This document shows, in pieces, positions 8,370 through 16,437 of a stretch of DNA of 37,458 bases; within the stretch, counting starts at the first letter, position 1, and each line of letters opens with the position of its first letter. The notes below the pieces were generated by a model that saw only the letters and a list, made by a program, of their open reading frames with translations, was not told the origin of the DNA and did not search any database. A program made the position numbers and the translations under genes. This stretch comes from Bradyrhizobium jicamae (lineage in GTDB: Bacteria > Pseudomonadota > Alphaproteobacteria > Rhizobiales > Xanthobacteraceae): NCBI RefSeq assembly GCF_001440395.1, contig NZ_LLXZ01000108.1, positions 4,558 to 42,015 of the forward strand, read 5' to 3'.

Positions 8370-9299
8370 ATGAAAGTGTGGGTCACCGGCGCCAACGGAT
8401 TCATCGGTCGGCATCTCGTTAGGGTGCTGGCTGATCGGGGCTATAGCGTCCACGGCATCGGCCACGGAGCGATCGGCGATGCCGAAAGGCATCACAGCGG
8501 ACTTGCGCATTGGCTGAACGGCGAGATTGATGCAGCCAATCTCAATGCGCTCGCGGAGCGCACCGGACTGCCATCGACGATTTTCCATCTGGCCGGCGGG
8601 TCGTCGGTCGGACTGTCGCTGGCGCAGCCGTTCGAGGACTTTTCGCGCACCGTCGCGGGCACGGCCCGATTGCTGGAGTGGCTGCGGGGCACCGCGAGGG
8701 ATTGTCGCTTGATCGCCGTATCAAGTGCGGCGGTGTATGGTGCCGGTCATGAAGGAGCGATTGCAGTGGACGCCGCAACGCTTCCGATGTCTCCCTACGG
8801 CCAGCACAAGCTGATGATGGAGCAACTGTGCCGAAGCTACGCCGTCAGCTTTAGCTTGCGTAGCACGGTCGTGCGGCTGTTCTCGGTCTATGGACCGAAC
8901 TTGCGCAAACAACTGCCGTGGGACATCTGCTCCCGCCTGCAGGCTGGCGAACGGACGCTGGTGCTGGGGGGGACAGGCGCAGAGGTGCGCGACTGGACTG
9001 ATGTCCGTGACGTCGCCCGGCTATTGGCCGTGATCGACGGAAAACCGCAGGCGGAGGCCTTTCAGGCGATCAACGCCGGCTCCGGGTTCGGAACGACCGT
9101 GGCGCGGGTTTCCGCGAGAATTGCGGAATGCTGGGGCGGAACCATCTCCGTCCAGTTCTCAGGCATCGTTCGTGCCGGAGATCCGACAAGTCTGCTATCG
9201 GACGACGCAATGCGGCGCACTCTGCCCTTCGACTGGAGGATCCCGGTTGAACAGGGCCTTGGCGACTATGTTTCCTGGTTCAAGGATCAGATCCGGTGA
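8370..9299 (+). CDS. NAD-dependent sugar epimerase/dehydratase (extended SDR)
   Basis: A 309-residue extended short-chain dehydrogenase. The NAD(P) site TGANGFIGRHL is at 6-16, the active-site serine region VSSAAVYG near 116-124, and the catalytic YxxxK is SPYGQHK near 141-147. VVRLFSVYGPNLRKQLPWD and the later RDWTDVRDVARLL are standard substrate-domain segments of nucleotide-sugar epimerases and reductases. It lies 18 bases after the acetyltransferase, and its stop overlaps the next start (GTGA). It should interconvert or reduce a nucleotide sugar for the left-hand glycosyltransferases. The exact reaction (4-epimerase, 4-ketoreductase or 4,6-dehydratase) cannot be fixed from the motifs. Confidence 0.78.
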   Translation: MKVWVTGANGFIGRHLVRVLADRGYSVHGIGHGAIGDAERHHSGLAHWLNGEIDAANLNALAERTGLPSTIFHLAGGSSVGLSLAQPFEDFSRTVAGTARLLEWLRGTARDCRLIAVSSAAVYGAGHEGAIAVDAATLPMSPYGQHKLMMEQLCRSYAVSFSLRSTVVRLFSVYGPNLRKQLPWDICSRLQAGERTLVLGGTGAEVRDWTDVRDVARLLAVIDGKPQAEAFQAINAGSGFGTTVARVSARIAECWGGTISVQFSGIVRAGDPTSLLSDDAMRRTLPFDWRIPVEQGLGDYVSWFKDQIR

Positions 9300-10459
9300 G
9301 CCACGGTGCGCCACTACGCCTTGCGTTTACCCACATTCCGCGCCGGCTCTGGGCAGGTGGCTACAACTATCAAAGCAATCTGTTTGCAGCCCTGAACAAG
9401 TTCTGCCCAGGTGAGTTTGCTCCCGTCCTGTTTGCAAAGACAGGGGACGATGATGCCGATCTCGCGCCGCTTGCCGCGATACCGGGCGTGGAGGTGGTGC
9501 AATCGGCGGCGTTCGCGGGCCGTGCCGGTTTGGCTGCCGCGCTAACGCTGGGCCTTGACCGGGAGGCGGCGGCAGAGTTCCGGACGCATCGAATCGATAC
9601 CGTCTTCGAAAGTGCCCGCTTCTTCGGCTGGCGTTTGCCCTATCCAGCGGTAGCCTGGTTTCCTGACTTTCAGCATCGAAGGTTACCTCAGCTATTTCCG
9701 GTAGCAGCGCGGTGGCGCCGCGAAGCCGGTTTCCGAATGCAGATCGCATCCGGGCGCACAGTCATGCTGAGCAGCGAAAGCTCGCATCGCGATTTCAGGA
9801 AATTCTATCCCGGAGCGAAGAACGAGGTCTGCGTCGTTCGTTTTGCCACCGCGCCGTCGCCGGCGTTTCTGACCGCAAATCCGGCCGAGATAGTTGCGCA
9901 ATACCAGTTGCCCGAAAGATACTTCTATCTGCCAAATCAGTTCTACACGCACAAGAACCATCAGGTGGTCGTGGATGCGCTGGCCATCCTGGCGCAGCGT
10001 GGGTTCGACGCGGTCGTGTGCGCGTCGGGCAGCACCGACGATCGGCGCGAGCGAGGCTATTTCGATGAGGTGATGGGGCGAGTCCGAAGCCGTGGGCTCG
10101 AGAAGCGTTTCCGCCATCTGGGAATGATTCCGCTATCGCATGTCTACGCATTGCTGCGGGCGTGCACCGGGCTGATAAATCCGTCCCGATCCGAGGGATG
10201 GAGCACGACGGTGGAAGAAGCGAAATCCTTCGGCGTGCCAATGATTTTGTCCGATCTCGATGTGCATCGTGAACAGACCGCTGGTACGGCGCACTATTTC
10301 GGAACTGACGATCCTGTCGCCCTGGCGAAAGAACTCATGTGTCTCTCAGAGAATTCCGGGGGACCTGCGATCCGCAACCTCCTTCCGAATCAGGATGTCC
10401 GCGTCGCTGCCTTTGCGGCGGACTTTGCCAAGACCGTTCGGCTTGCAGCGCGGGCTTGA
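9296..10459 (+). CDS. Glycosyltransferase, GT4-like (GT-B fold)
   Basis: A 387-residue glycosyltransferase. The N-terminal lobe has the glycine-rich acceptor loop (HIPRRLWAGGYNYQSNLF). The C-terminal lobe has a conserved KNHQVVVDALAIL segment and the donor-binding motif LINPSRSEGWSTTVEEAKS near 292-310, containing the E-x7-E type spacing, followed by GVPMILSDLDVHREQ. The start is GTG 9296, overlapping the preceding TGA by four bases, so translation is probably coupled. It is the last gene of the left plus-strand run. The next gene is convergent, with 95 bases between the two stops that show no convincing terminator. It probably adds one sugar to the lipid-linked repeat; its specificity is unknown. 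Confidence 0.82.
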   Translation: MSHGAPLRLAFTHIPRRLWAGGYNYQSNLFAALNKFCPGEFAPVLFAKTGDDDADLAPLAAIPGVEVVQSAAFAGRAGLAAALTLGLDREAAAEFRTHRIDTVFESARFFGWRLPYPAVAWFPDFQHRRLPQLFPVAARWRREAGFRMQIASGRTVMLSSESSHRDFRKFYPGAKNEVCVVRFATAPSPAFLTANPAEIVAQYQLPERYFYLPNQFYTHKNHQVVVDALAILAQRGFDAVVCASGSTDDRRERGYFDEVMGRVRSRGLEKRFRHLGMIPLSHVYALLRACTGLINPSRSEGWSTTVEEAKSFGVPMILSDLDVHREQTAGTAHYFGTDDPVALAKELMCLSENSGGPAIRNLLPNQDVRVAAFAADFAKTVRLAARA

Positions 10460-10554
10460 CTTCGGTTGCAGGCCTGCCGATTGCTCGCCCGGCGCCGACA
10501 ATTTTCTGCATCCGTCGCGTTAAGCTCCAAGCATATTGGTCATCGGCTAAGAGT

Positions 10555-11892
10555 TTAGGGGGCGGCCGTCGCCGTCACTCCGAACGCGTCGCGCGGTGTA
10601 ATGTACCAAAGGACAAAAAGCACGCCGGCGCCATGGGTAAGGAGCACCGTTGTCAGGGGAACGTTAAGAAGCGCTTGGGCTAGAATAGCGCCCGAGATTA
10701 GGATGAATTGCGGCTGCAAACCGGCAGAGAGACGGTTGCCTATCGCAATCACAAGGCCCGCTGCGAATGCCGTAACCGGGGCAAAGAGGGCTCCGACCGA
10801 CGCAATGCCCTCCGTCGCAAACAATGACGCATTGAATTGTCCGCCAATGCCAAAAGCATTGTAAATGACGTTCGCCAGCTGCTCCTGATAGGGGCAAGCG
10901 ACGAAGGGCTTGAGCAAGCCTATCTGACAGAAATTCGTCACGGGATGATTGAAGAAAAAGCTATTGTAATAGTCCATCGCCAACGAGGGAATCGCGATCA
11001 TCCGAAAGTTCACAAGCCCAAAATAGGGCATGGTCATGCTGGAAGGCAGTATCTCCTGCTGGTACAGGATGATCAGCAACAATCCCACGGATATCGGCAC
11101 CAGCAGCGAAAGAGTGACGGCAAGCTTGAAGTCGAAATATCTTGAAAGCGCTAACATCGCCACGAGCCAGAATGGCGTGAACAGGGCCAGTTTGCTAAGC
11201 GTGATCGGATAGAACAGCAAAAGCAAAAACAGAGCCGCGCCGGCACGCCAGATATTTCCGCGTCCCACGAAACATGCGAATGCAAATGGCAGCAACGCGT
11301 TGGATGTTAATCCGATCACGTAGTTCAGAAACACCGGAAATCCAAGTTCGTGGCGGTGGTTGTAGATGTTTTCAATGCTGACAAATTTAAAGCTGTAGCT
11401 GGCACCGACGAGGATCGTCGCTAAGCTCAGCAACAGGATCAGTGTGAGCAGACGATCCAATGCCGATAAGGACAAAGCATAAACTTGGCGAACGGGCGCG
11501 GAAATGAACAGGGCGGGCAACAAGAACACGATCGCCGATGCTGCCGCAGAAAGCCCGGCTAGCCGATGATTGTAGATCAACTCTGAGAAACTATTCAGCC
11601 ACAAATACCCCGTGAGCATCGCATAGGAATAGAAGCCAACGACATAACCGAAGCTGTTGCCGGCAAACGCAAAAAGCACCGAGATGACGGCAAACGCAGC
11701 TATCAGCACAATGGCGCTAGGTACGCCCGAAGGACGAAAGGATATGTAATAATCCGAATAATAATGGGCAACATAAACAAGAGAAATACAGGACACCGCG
11801 ATCAGGATCCCGTTCAGGAGGATCAAGCCCCGGCGCTTCCCAATCTGGAGGTCTAGTATGGGAGTTTGCTTTTGCTCGGTCAGATTTTCCAT
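10555..11892 (-). CDS. Multi-spanning membrane protein, O-antigen polymerase (Wzy) candidate
   Basis: A 445-residue hydrophobic protein with about ten to twelve predicted membrane segments, starting near residue 24 (LILLNGILIAVSCISLVYVA). A larger polar loop follows in the second half (YNSFFFNHPVTNFCQIGLLKP ... PYQEQLANVIYNAF, cut here). A large periplasmic loop flanked by helices, and lack of homology to known enzymes, is typical of Wzy polymerases, which are very divergent. I see no transporter or enzyme motif. The gene runs against its neighbours, is clearly more AT-rich, and has the 704-base gap upstream, all consistent with separate acquisition. The ribosome site before the ATG at 11892 is weak. 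A polysaccharide-related membrane protein of other function remains possible. Confidence 0.6.
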   Translation of the reverse strand: MENLTEQKQTPILDLQIGKRRGLILLNGILIAVSCISLVYVAHYYSDYYISFRPSGVPSAIVLIAAFAVISVLFAFAGNSFGYVVGFYSYAMLTGYLWLNSFSELIYNHRLAGLSAAASAIVFLLPALFISAPVRQVYALSLSALDRLLTLILLLSLATILVGASYSFKFVSIENIYNHRHELGFPVFLNYVIGLTSNALLPFAFACFVGRGNIWRAGAALFLLLLFYPITLSKLALFTPFWLVAMLALSRYFDFKLAVTLSLLVPISVGLLLIILYQQEILPSSMTMPYFGLVNFRMIAIPSLAMDYYNSFFFNHPVTNFCQIGLLKPFVACPYQEQLANVIYNAFGIGGQFNASLFATEGIASVGALFAPVTAFAAGLVIAIGNRLSAGLQPQFILISGAILAQALLNVPLTTVLLTHGAGVLFVLWYITPRDAFGVTATAAP

Positions 11893-12596
11893 TTTTCGGG
11901 GCCGGGATCCAGGTTCGTGACGGCTTACAATCGACGTTTTCCGAGCTTAGGCAAGCGAAAGCTGGCGGCACTTTATTGAGGAATCGACGGGGTTGCCGCA
12001 AAGGCCACTTTCAGGTTACTAGTGCCCGGGGCTTGAAAAGGTTTTGTCGCACAGGCCTCTCGTAAGGTTTTTGAGCTTCGAGTTCGAGACATTTGCCAGC
12101 CTTACGGACTCGTCCGACAACATCGAACGATCGCCGATCGAAATCTACGAAGACTAATGACCTGTCGACCCCCCGATAGCGTTCAGCCGACGTCGCTCGT
12201 ATTAGTCGCGGTCGCTATTCCCATTGGAGCAACAACGGGGGCTATCTTCATTTTTTTCTCATCAGACAACACCGATCCTCAGATTAGTGGCTCGCGCCTG
12301 TTGAGCCGTCCAGCGTACTCGCTGAGAGCGATCGAGAATTGTTCTTGCAATCGACTGCCGAAGCGTTCGCGCTTTTGGCTGAGGTCGTCGGAGCTTTTGC
12401 GTCAGCTGACGCAGTCCGGGTTCGATAAGTCTTGAGCAACCAGCGACATATTATTGAAGGAGGCGGTTAAGTCGTATCGGGCGCTCAGATTTACGGACAA
12501 GTGTCTAACAACAGAAATTGTTTGACTATCGAGATTGGCCTCTGGTTTGCTTCAAGCTGCTCATTGCAATGTGGTCGGTCAGTATAGGGACGTATG
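11893..12596. other. 704-base gap with possible gene remnant
   Basis: This stretch separates the divergent polymerase candidate and the WbpB-type gene and should hold both promoters, though I cannot fix a good -35/-10 pair. A 92-codon frame at 12157-12435 starts with a membrane-helix-like segment (LVLVAVAIPIGATTGAIFIF) but becomes Arg/Ser/Leu-rich. From about 12303 the frame one base over reads as a more protein-like stretch (AESDRELFLQSTAEAFALL ...) ending at a TAA at 12426-12428. This could be a frameshifted small gene or chance. A perfect 16-base palindrome lies at 12398-12413. No insertion-sequence ends were seen. Confidence 0.4.
12398..12413. promoter_or_regulatory. Perfect 16-base palindrome (operator-like)
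   Basis: TGCGTCAGCTGACGCA is fully self-complementary, with no loop, and lies 183 bases before the ATG at 12597. The core GTCAGCTGAC resembles half-sites bound by dimeric regulators, but the exact sequence is not one I can assign. It lies inside the possible remnant frame, so a chance origin is possible. Confidence 0.3.
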
Positions 12597-13658
12597 ATGA
12601 TCAGATTCGGCCTGCTCGGATGCGGGCGTATCGCCAAGCGCCACTCGGAACTGCTGGGCGGCAACCATATCGACGGAGCCAGGCTCGTTGCCGTCTGTGA
12701 CACCGTTCGCAGCCGTGCCGATGCGATCGCGTCGAAGTTCGGCGTTGCGGCGGCCTATGACGTGGATGACTTCCTCGCCCGGCAGGACATCGATGTCGTG
12801 GCGGTGCTGACGCCGAGCGGGATGCATCCACCCCATGTCATCGCCTGCGCCAGGGCCGGAAAGCACGTCGTCGTCGAGAAGCCGATGGCGTTGCGGCTGC
12901 AGGATGCCGACGACATGGTGCACGCCTGCGACGCAGCCGGCGTCAAGCTTTTCGTCGTCAAGCAGAATCGTTTCAACGTGCCGGTGGTGAGGGCGCGCGA
13001 GGCGCTGGAGGCCGGCCGCTTCGGCCGCCTGATCCTCGGCACCGTCCGCGTCCGCTGGTGCCGCGACCAGGCCTATTACGACCAGGACGCCTGGCGCGGC
13101 ACCTGGGCCTATGACGGCGGTGTGCTCTCCAACCAGGCCAGCCACCACGTCGACATGCTGGAATGGTTTTTCGGCGATGTCGTCAGCGTTCATGCCCGCG
13201 CCGTCACGGCGCTGGCCAAGATCGAAGCCGAGGACACGGCGGTTGCCACGCTGAAATTTCGCAACGGCGCGCTCGGGATCATCGAGGCGACCACGGCCGT
13301 GCGGCCAACCGACCTCGAAGGCTCGCTCTCGATCCTCGGCGAGAAGGGAGCGGTCGAGATCGCGGGCTTCGCCGTCAACCAGATCCGGCACTGGCGCTTT
13401 GTCGAGGAGCTTGCCACCGACAAGGACGTGATCGAAAAATTTTCCGTCAATCCGCCGAACGTCTACGGCTTCGGTCATCAGGCCTATTATCAGCACGTGA
13501 TCGACTGTCTGGTGAACCAGCGCTCGGCGCTGGTTGATGGTCTCGAAGGGCGCAAGAGCCTGGAGCTGATTTCGGCGCTCTACGAATCGATCGAGACCGG
13601 CGCCGAGGTGCCGCTTCGCTTCGCGCCGCGGCTCGGCCGGCTTGGTGTCGTATCGTGA
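12597..13658 (+). CDS. wbpB: Gfo/Idh/MocA oxidoreductase, WbpB/WlbA-like UDP-N-acetylglucosaminuronate 3-dehydrogenase
   Basis: A 353-residue Gfo/Idh/MocA protein. The Rossmann motif GLLGCGRIAKRH is at 5-16 and the family lysine motif EKPMAL near 95-100. The active-site segment GVLSNQASHHVDMLEWF near 174-190 is highly typical of WbpB/WlbA enzymes, which oxidise C3 of UDP-GlcNAc-uronic acid using NAD. ATG 12597 is preferred over ATG 12594 because AGGGA at 12586-12590 is then at proper spacing. The stop overlaps the next gene's GTG start. With the acetyltransferase and aminotransferase that follow, this gives UDP-2,3-diacetamido-2,3-dideoxy-glucuronate. The UDP-GlcNAc 6-dehydrogenase (WbpA) and any 2-epimerase (WbpI) are not in the window. 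Confidence 0.85.
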   Translation: MIRFGLLGCGRIAKRHSELLGGNHIDGARLVAVCDTVRSRADAIASKFGVAAAYDVDDFLARQDIDVVAVLTPSGMHPPHVIACARAGKHVVVEKPMALRLQDADDMVHACDAAGVKLFVVKQNRFNVPVVRAREALEAGRFGRLILGTVRVRWCRDQAYYDQDAWRGTWAYDGGVLSNQASHHVDMLEWFFGDVVSVHARAVTALAKIEAEDTAVATLKFRNGALGIIEATTAVRPTDLEGSLSILGEKGAVEIAGFAVNQIRHWRFVEELATDKDVIEKFSVNPPNVYGFGHQAYYQHVIDCLVNQRSALVDGLEGRKSLELISALYESIETGAEVPLRFAPRLGRLGVVS

Positions 13659-14122
13659 AGGAGCCGGAGATCCATCAGGCGGGCGTGCGCGACGTCGAGT
13701 TCGGCGCAGGCGTCAAGATCGTCGAGCCATGCAATCTCTACGGCTGCAAGATCGGCAACGATTGCTTTGTCGGGCCGTTCACCGAGATCCAGAAAGGCGT
13801 CGTGGTCGGCGCCCGCACACGCGTGCAGTCCCACGCCTTCATCTGCGAACTGGTCACGATCGGCGAGGACTGTTTTGTCGGCCATGGCGTGATGTTCGTG
13901 AACGATACGTTCTCGACCGGTGGGCCGGCGCGCGGCAACAAGGAATTGTGGCGCGAGACCGTGATCGGCAACCGCGTCTCGATCGGTTCCAACGCCACCA
14001 TATTGCCGGTCAGGATCTGCGATGACGTCGTCATTGGCGCGGGCTCCGTCGTGACCAGAGACATCACGACGTCAGGTACATTTGCGGGCAATCCGGCACG
14101 CCGGCTGCTGGCGGACGAGTAG
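13655..14122 (+). CDS. wbpD: WbpD/WlbB-like N-acetyltransferase (left-handed beta-helix)
   Basis: A 155-residue hexapeptide acyltransferase almost wholly made of beta-helix turns (CKIGNDCFVGPFTEIQKG, VVVGARTRVQSHAFICE, VTIGEDCFVGHGVMFVND, cut between). It ends with VVIGAGSVVTRDITTSGTFAGNPA, the usual tail. The EPCNLYGCKIG and ELVTIGEDCFVGHGV segments match the WbpD/WlbB group, which N-acetylates the 3-amino group of UDP-2-acetamido-3-amino-2,3-dideoxy-glucuronate using acetyl-CoA. The GTG start at 13655 overlaps the previous TGA (GTGA), and the aminotransferase follows after 11 bases. Gene order B-D-E is the same as in Pseudomonas and Bordetella loci. The alternative is another sugar N-acetyltransferase, but the context is strong. 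Confidence 0.85.
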   Translation: MKEPEIHQAGVRDVEFGAGVKIVEPCNLYGCKIGNDCFVGPFTEIQKGVVVGARTRVQSHAFICELVTIGEDCFVGHGVMFVNDTFSTGGPARGNKELWRETVIGNRVSIGSNATILPVRICDDVVIGAGSVVTRDITTSGTFAGNPARRLLADE

Positions 14123-14133
14123 GGAAGACAGTA

Positions 14134-15234
14134 ATGCCGGTGCCTTTTGCGGATCTGCAGCTGCAGTATCAGAACATCAAGAGCGAGATCGACGGCGCGA
14201 TTGCCGCCGTGATCCGCGACAACGCGTTCATTCGCGGCTCCTACGTCGATGCCTTCGAACAGGAGTTTGCCACTGCCGTCGACATCAAGCATTGCGTCTC
14301 CTGCGCGAACGGCACCGATGCGCTTTATCTCGCCATGGCCGCGCTCAAAGTTCAGCCGGGCGACGAGGTGATCACCACGGCGCACTCCTGGATCTCGACT
14401 TCGGCGATGATCACACATGCCGGCGCCACCGTGGTGTTCTGCGATACCGACGGCGCCACGTTCACGATCGATCCAACGGCGATTGAGGCCGCGATCACGC
14501 CGCGCACCGTCGGCATCATTCCGGTGCATCTGTACGGGCAGCCGGCGGACATGGATGCGATCATGGCGATCGCGCGCAAGCACAAGCTTTGGGTGATCGA
14601 GGATTGCGCGCAGGCGCATCTGGCGCGTTATAAGGATCGGCAGGTCGGAACGTTCGGCGCGGCCGCGACCTATTCGTTCTATCCCGGCAAGAATCTCGGC
14701 GCGATGGGCGATGCCGGCGCCATCGTCACCAACGACGGTGCGCTCGCCGAGCACATGACCATGCTGGCGCGGCACGGCGGTCTGGTCAAACACCAGCATC
14801 ACATCGAAGGCGTCAACAGCCGGCTCGACGGCATGCAGGCGGCGATCCTGTCGGCCAAACTGCCGTATCTAGCCGGCTGGACAAAGGCGCGTCAGGACGC
14901 TGCCAGGGTTTATGACGCCGGCCTGAATCAGGTCGAAGACGTCGTGGTGCCGCAGGTCGCGCCCGGCCGCAGCCACGTCTATCACCTCTACACGATCAGG
15001 CATCCGCGCCGCGACGCGTTGGCCGCTCACCTGAACGCCAATGGCGTGCAGACCGCGATCAATTATCCGACGGCACTGCCGTTCCTCGCCGCATATCGGC
15101 GGTTTGACCAACGCCCCGAGCAATTTCCGAATGCGTTCGCCGATCAGGGACGCATCCTGTCACTGCCGATGTTTGCAGAGATTGTCAGTGAACAACTACA
15201 GGATGTAATAGATCTAATCCGCGCGTTCCGCTGA
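14134..15234 (+). CDS. wbpE: WbpE/WlbC-like sugar aminotransferase (DegT/DnrJ/EryC1/StrS family)
   Basis: A 366-residue PLP-dependent aminotransferase. It begins MPVPFADLQLQYQNIKSEID, typical of WbpE/WlbC; CANGTDALYLAM near 52-63 binds phosphate. WVIEDCAQAHLA near 151-162 carries the PLP-contacting Asp, and the Schiff-base lysine is K186 in SFYPGKNLGAMGD. It should transfer the amino group of glutamate to C3 of the UDP-3-keto-GlcNAc-uronate made by the first enzyme of the trio. A GGAAG ribosome site precedes ATG 14134. The following 196 bases (15235-15430) carry no gene, only a 6-base inverted repeat (15266-15271 / 15280-15285). The trio therefore probably forms its own transcription unit. 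Confidence 0.87.
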   Translation: MPVPFADLQLQYQNIKSEIDGAIAAVIRDNAFIRGSYVDAFEQEFATAVDIKHCVSCANGTDALYLAMAALKVQPGDEVITTAHSWISTSAMITHAGATVVFCDTDGATFTIDPTAIEAAITPRTVGIIPVHLYGQPADMDAIMAIARKHKLWVIEDCAQAHLARYKDRQVGTFGAAATYSFYPGKNLGAMGDAGAIVTNDGALAEHMTMLARHGGLVKHQHHIEGVNSRLDGMQAAILSAKLPYLAGWTKARQDAARVYDAGLNQVEDVVVPQVAPGRSHVYHLYTIRHPRRDALAAHLNANGVQTAINYPTALPFLAAYRRFDQRPEQFPNAFADQGRILSLPMFAEIVSEQLQDVIDLIRAFR

Positions 15235-15430
15235 AATGGCTGTGGTGGTATCATGGTAGCTGTCGATCGGATAGACGGTTCCGATAGTGTGAGATGGATT
15301 TTAAGAACTATGCTGCCCTAGTTTTCTGTGCGTTCCGGCTGGCCTCTCGCCGAATGACTGTTTAGAAGCGGCCATACCAGACCGGGTACCTTGTATTTCA
15401 GGGTAGCCTAGCTTGGCGAAGGGAACCGAA

Positions 15431-16432
15431 ATGTCGCGGAAAATCTTGCTAACAGGCGCGGGCGGATTCATCGGATCCCACCTCGCGGAGGAACTGGTCC
15501 GCCTCAATTTCGCAGTCCGCGCATTTGTGCACTACAATAGTATGGGTTCGCATGGCTGGCTTGATACTTCCCCAGCCGAGGTCCGCAAGGAGCTCGACAT
15601 ATTCGCGGGCAACGTGTGCGATCCAAATGGCGTGCGCACGGCAATGAAGGGATGCGACGCCGTATTGCATCTCGCAGCGCTAATCGCGATACCCTATTCC
15701 TATCATTCGCCGGACACCTACGTCGAAACCAATGTCCGCGGCACCCTTAATGTGTTGCAGGCGGCGCGAGACTTCGGTGTTGAGCATTTGGTGCACACCT
15801 CGACCAGTGAGGTCTATGGCACGGCCCAGTTTGTTCCGATCACGGAGGACCATCGTCTGCAGGGGCAATCGCCCTATTCCGCGACCAAGATCGGCGCCGA
15901 TCAGCTCGCGCTGTCATTCGAGCGTTCGTTCGGGACGCCGGTGACCGTGGTGCGGCCGTTTAACACCTATGGTCCACGGCAATCGGCGCGTGCGGTGATA
16001 CCGACTATCATTACCCAGATCGCGGCGGGCGCGCGCAAGATCAAGCTCGGCAGTATCCATCCCACGCGTGATTTCAACTACGTCGCCGATACCGTCGGTG
16101 GCTTCCTGGCGGCGCTCGACTCGAAAGCCGGCATCGGTGAGGTCATCAATATCGGCAGTGCGTTCGAGATCTCGATCGGCGATATCGCGCGCATGATCGC
16201 CGAACTGATGGACGTGACGATCGAGATCGAGCAAGACGATGTCCGCGTTCGTCCCGAGCGCAGCGAGGTTGATCGCCTGTGGGCCAGTAACGTCAAGGCG
16301 CAGAAGCTTCTCGGCTGGTCGCCGCGCTTTGCTGGCGTGGACGGCCTGCGCAAGGGTCTCGAACAGACCATCGCCTGGTTCACCAAGCAGGAGAACCTAT
16401 CTCGTTATCGTACCAATGCGTACACACTGTGA
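15431..16432 (+). CDS. legB: LegB-like nucleotide-sugar 4,6-dehydratase
   Basis: A 333-residue extended SDR of the LegB group, which removes water from GDP- or UDP-GlcNAc to give the 4-keto-6-deoxy sugar, the first committed step to legionaminic acid. TGAGGFIGSHL is at 8-18, ALIAIPYSYHSPDTYVETN near 77-95 is the LegB-characteristic segment, TSTSEVYGT lies near 122-130, and the catalytic pair is Y149/K153 (YSATK). I use ATG 15431, which has AAGGGA 6 bases before it; an upstream TTG at 15413 would add six residues. The stop overlaps a GTG just upstream of the legC start, so the two are co-translated. It lies 9 to 11 kb from the remaining leg genes, with a different operon between. Confidence 0.86.
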   Translation: MSRKILLTGAGGFIGSHLAEELVRLNFAVRAFVHYNSMGSHGWLDTSPAEVRKELDIFAGNVCDPNGVRTAMKGCDAVLHLAALIAIPYSYHSPDTYVETNVRGTLNVLQAARDFGVEHLVHTSTSEVYGTAQFVPITEDHRLQGQSPYSATKIGADQLALSFERSFGTPVTVVRPFNTYGPRQSARAVIPTIITQIAAGARKIKLGSIHPTRDFNYVADTVGGFLAALDSKAGIGEVINIGSAFEISIGDIARMIAELMDVTIEIEQDDVRVRPERSEVDRLWASNVKAQKLLGWSPRFAGVDGLRKGLEQTIAWFTKQENLSRYRTNAYTL

Positions 16433-16437
16433 ACAAG

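Noticed and set aside
10460..10554. Bidirectional terminator between the convergent glycosyltransferase and membrane protein genes
   Set aside because: Short palindromes (GCAGGCCTGC, CGGCGCCG) exist but have no loop-forming stem with a T-run on either strand.
12579..13496. 305-codon minus-strand frame opposite the wbpB-like gene
   Set aside because: Antisense shadow; the plus strand carries the full Gfo/Idh/MocA signature.
13738..14802. 354-codon minus-strand frame across the wbpD and wbpE genes
   Set aside because: It spans two well-supported genes in antisense and has no recognisable fold or ribosome site.
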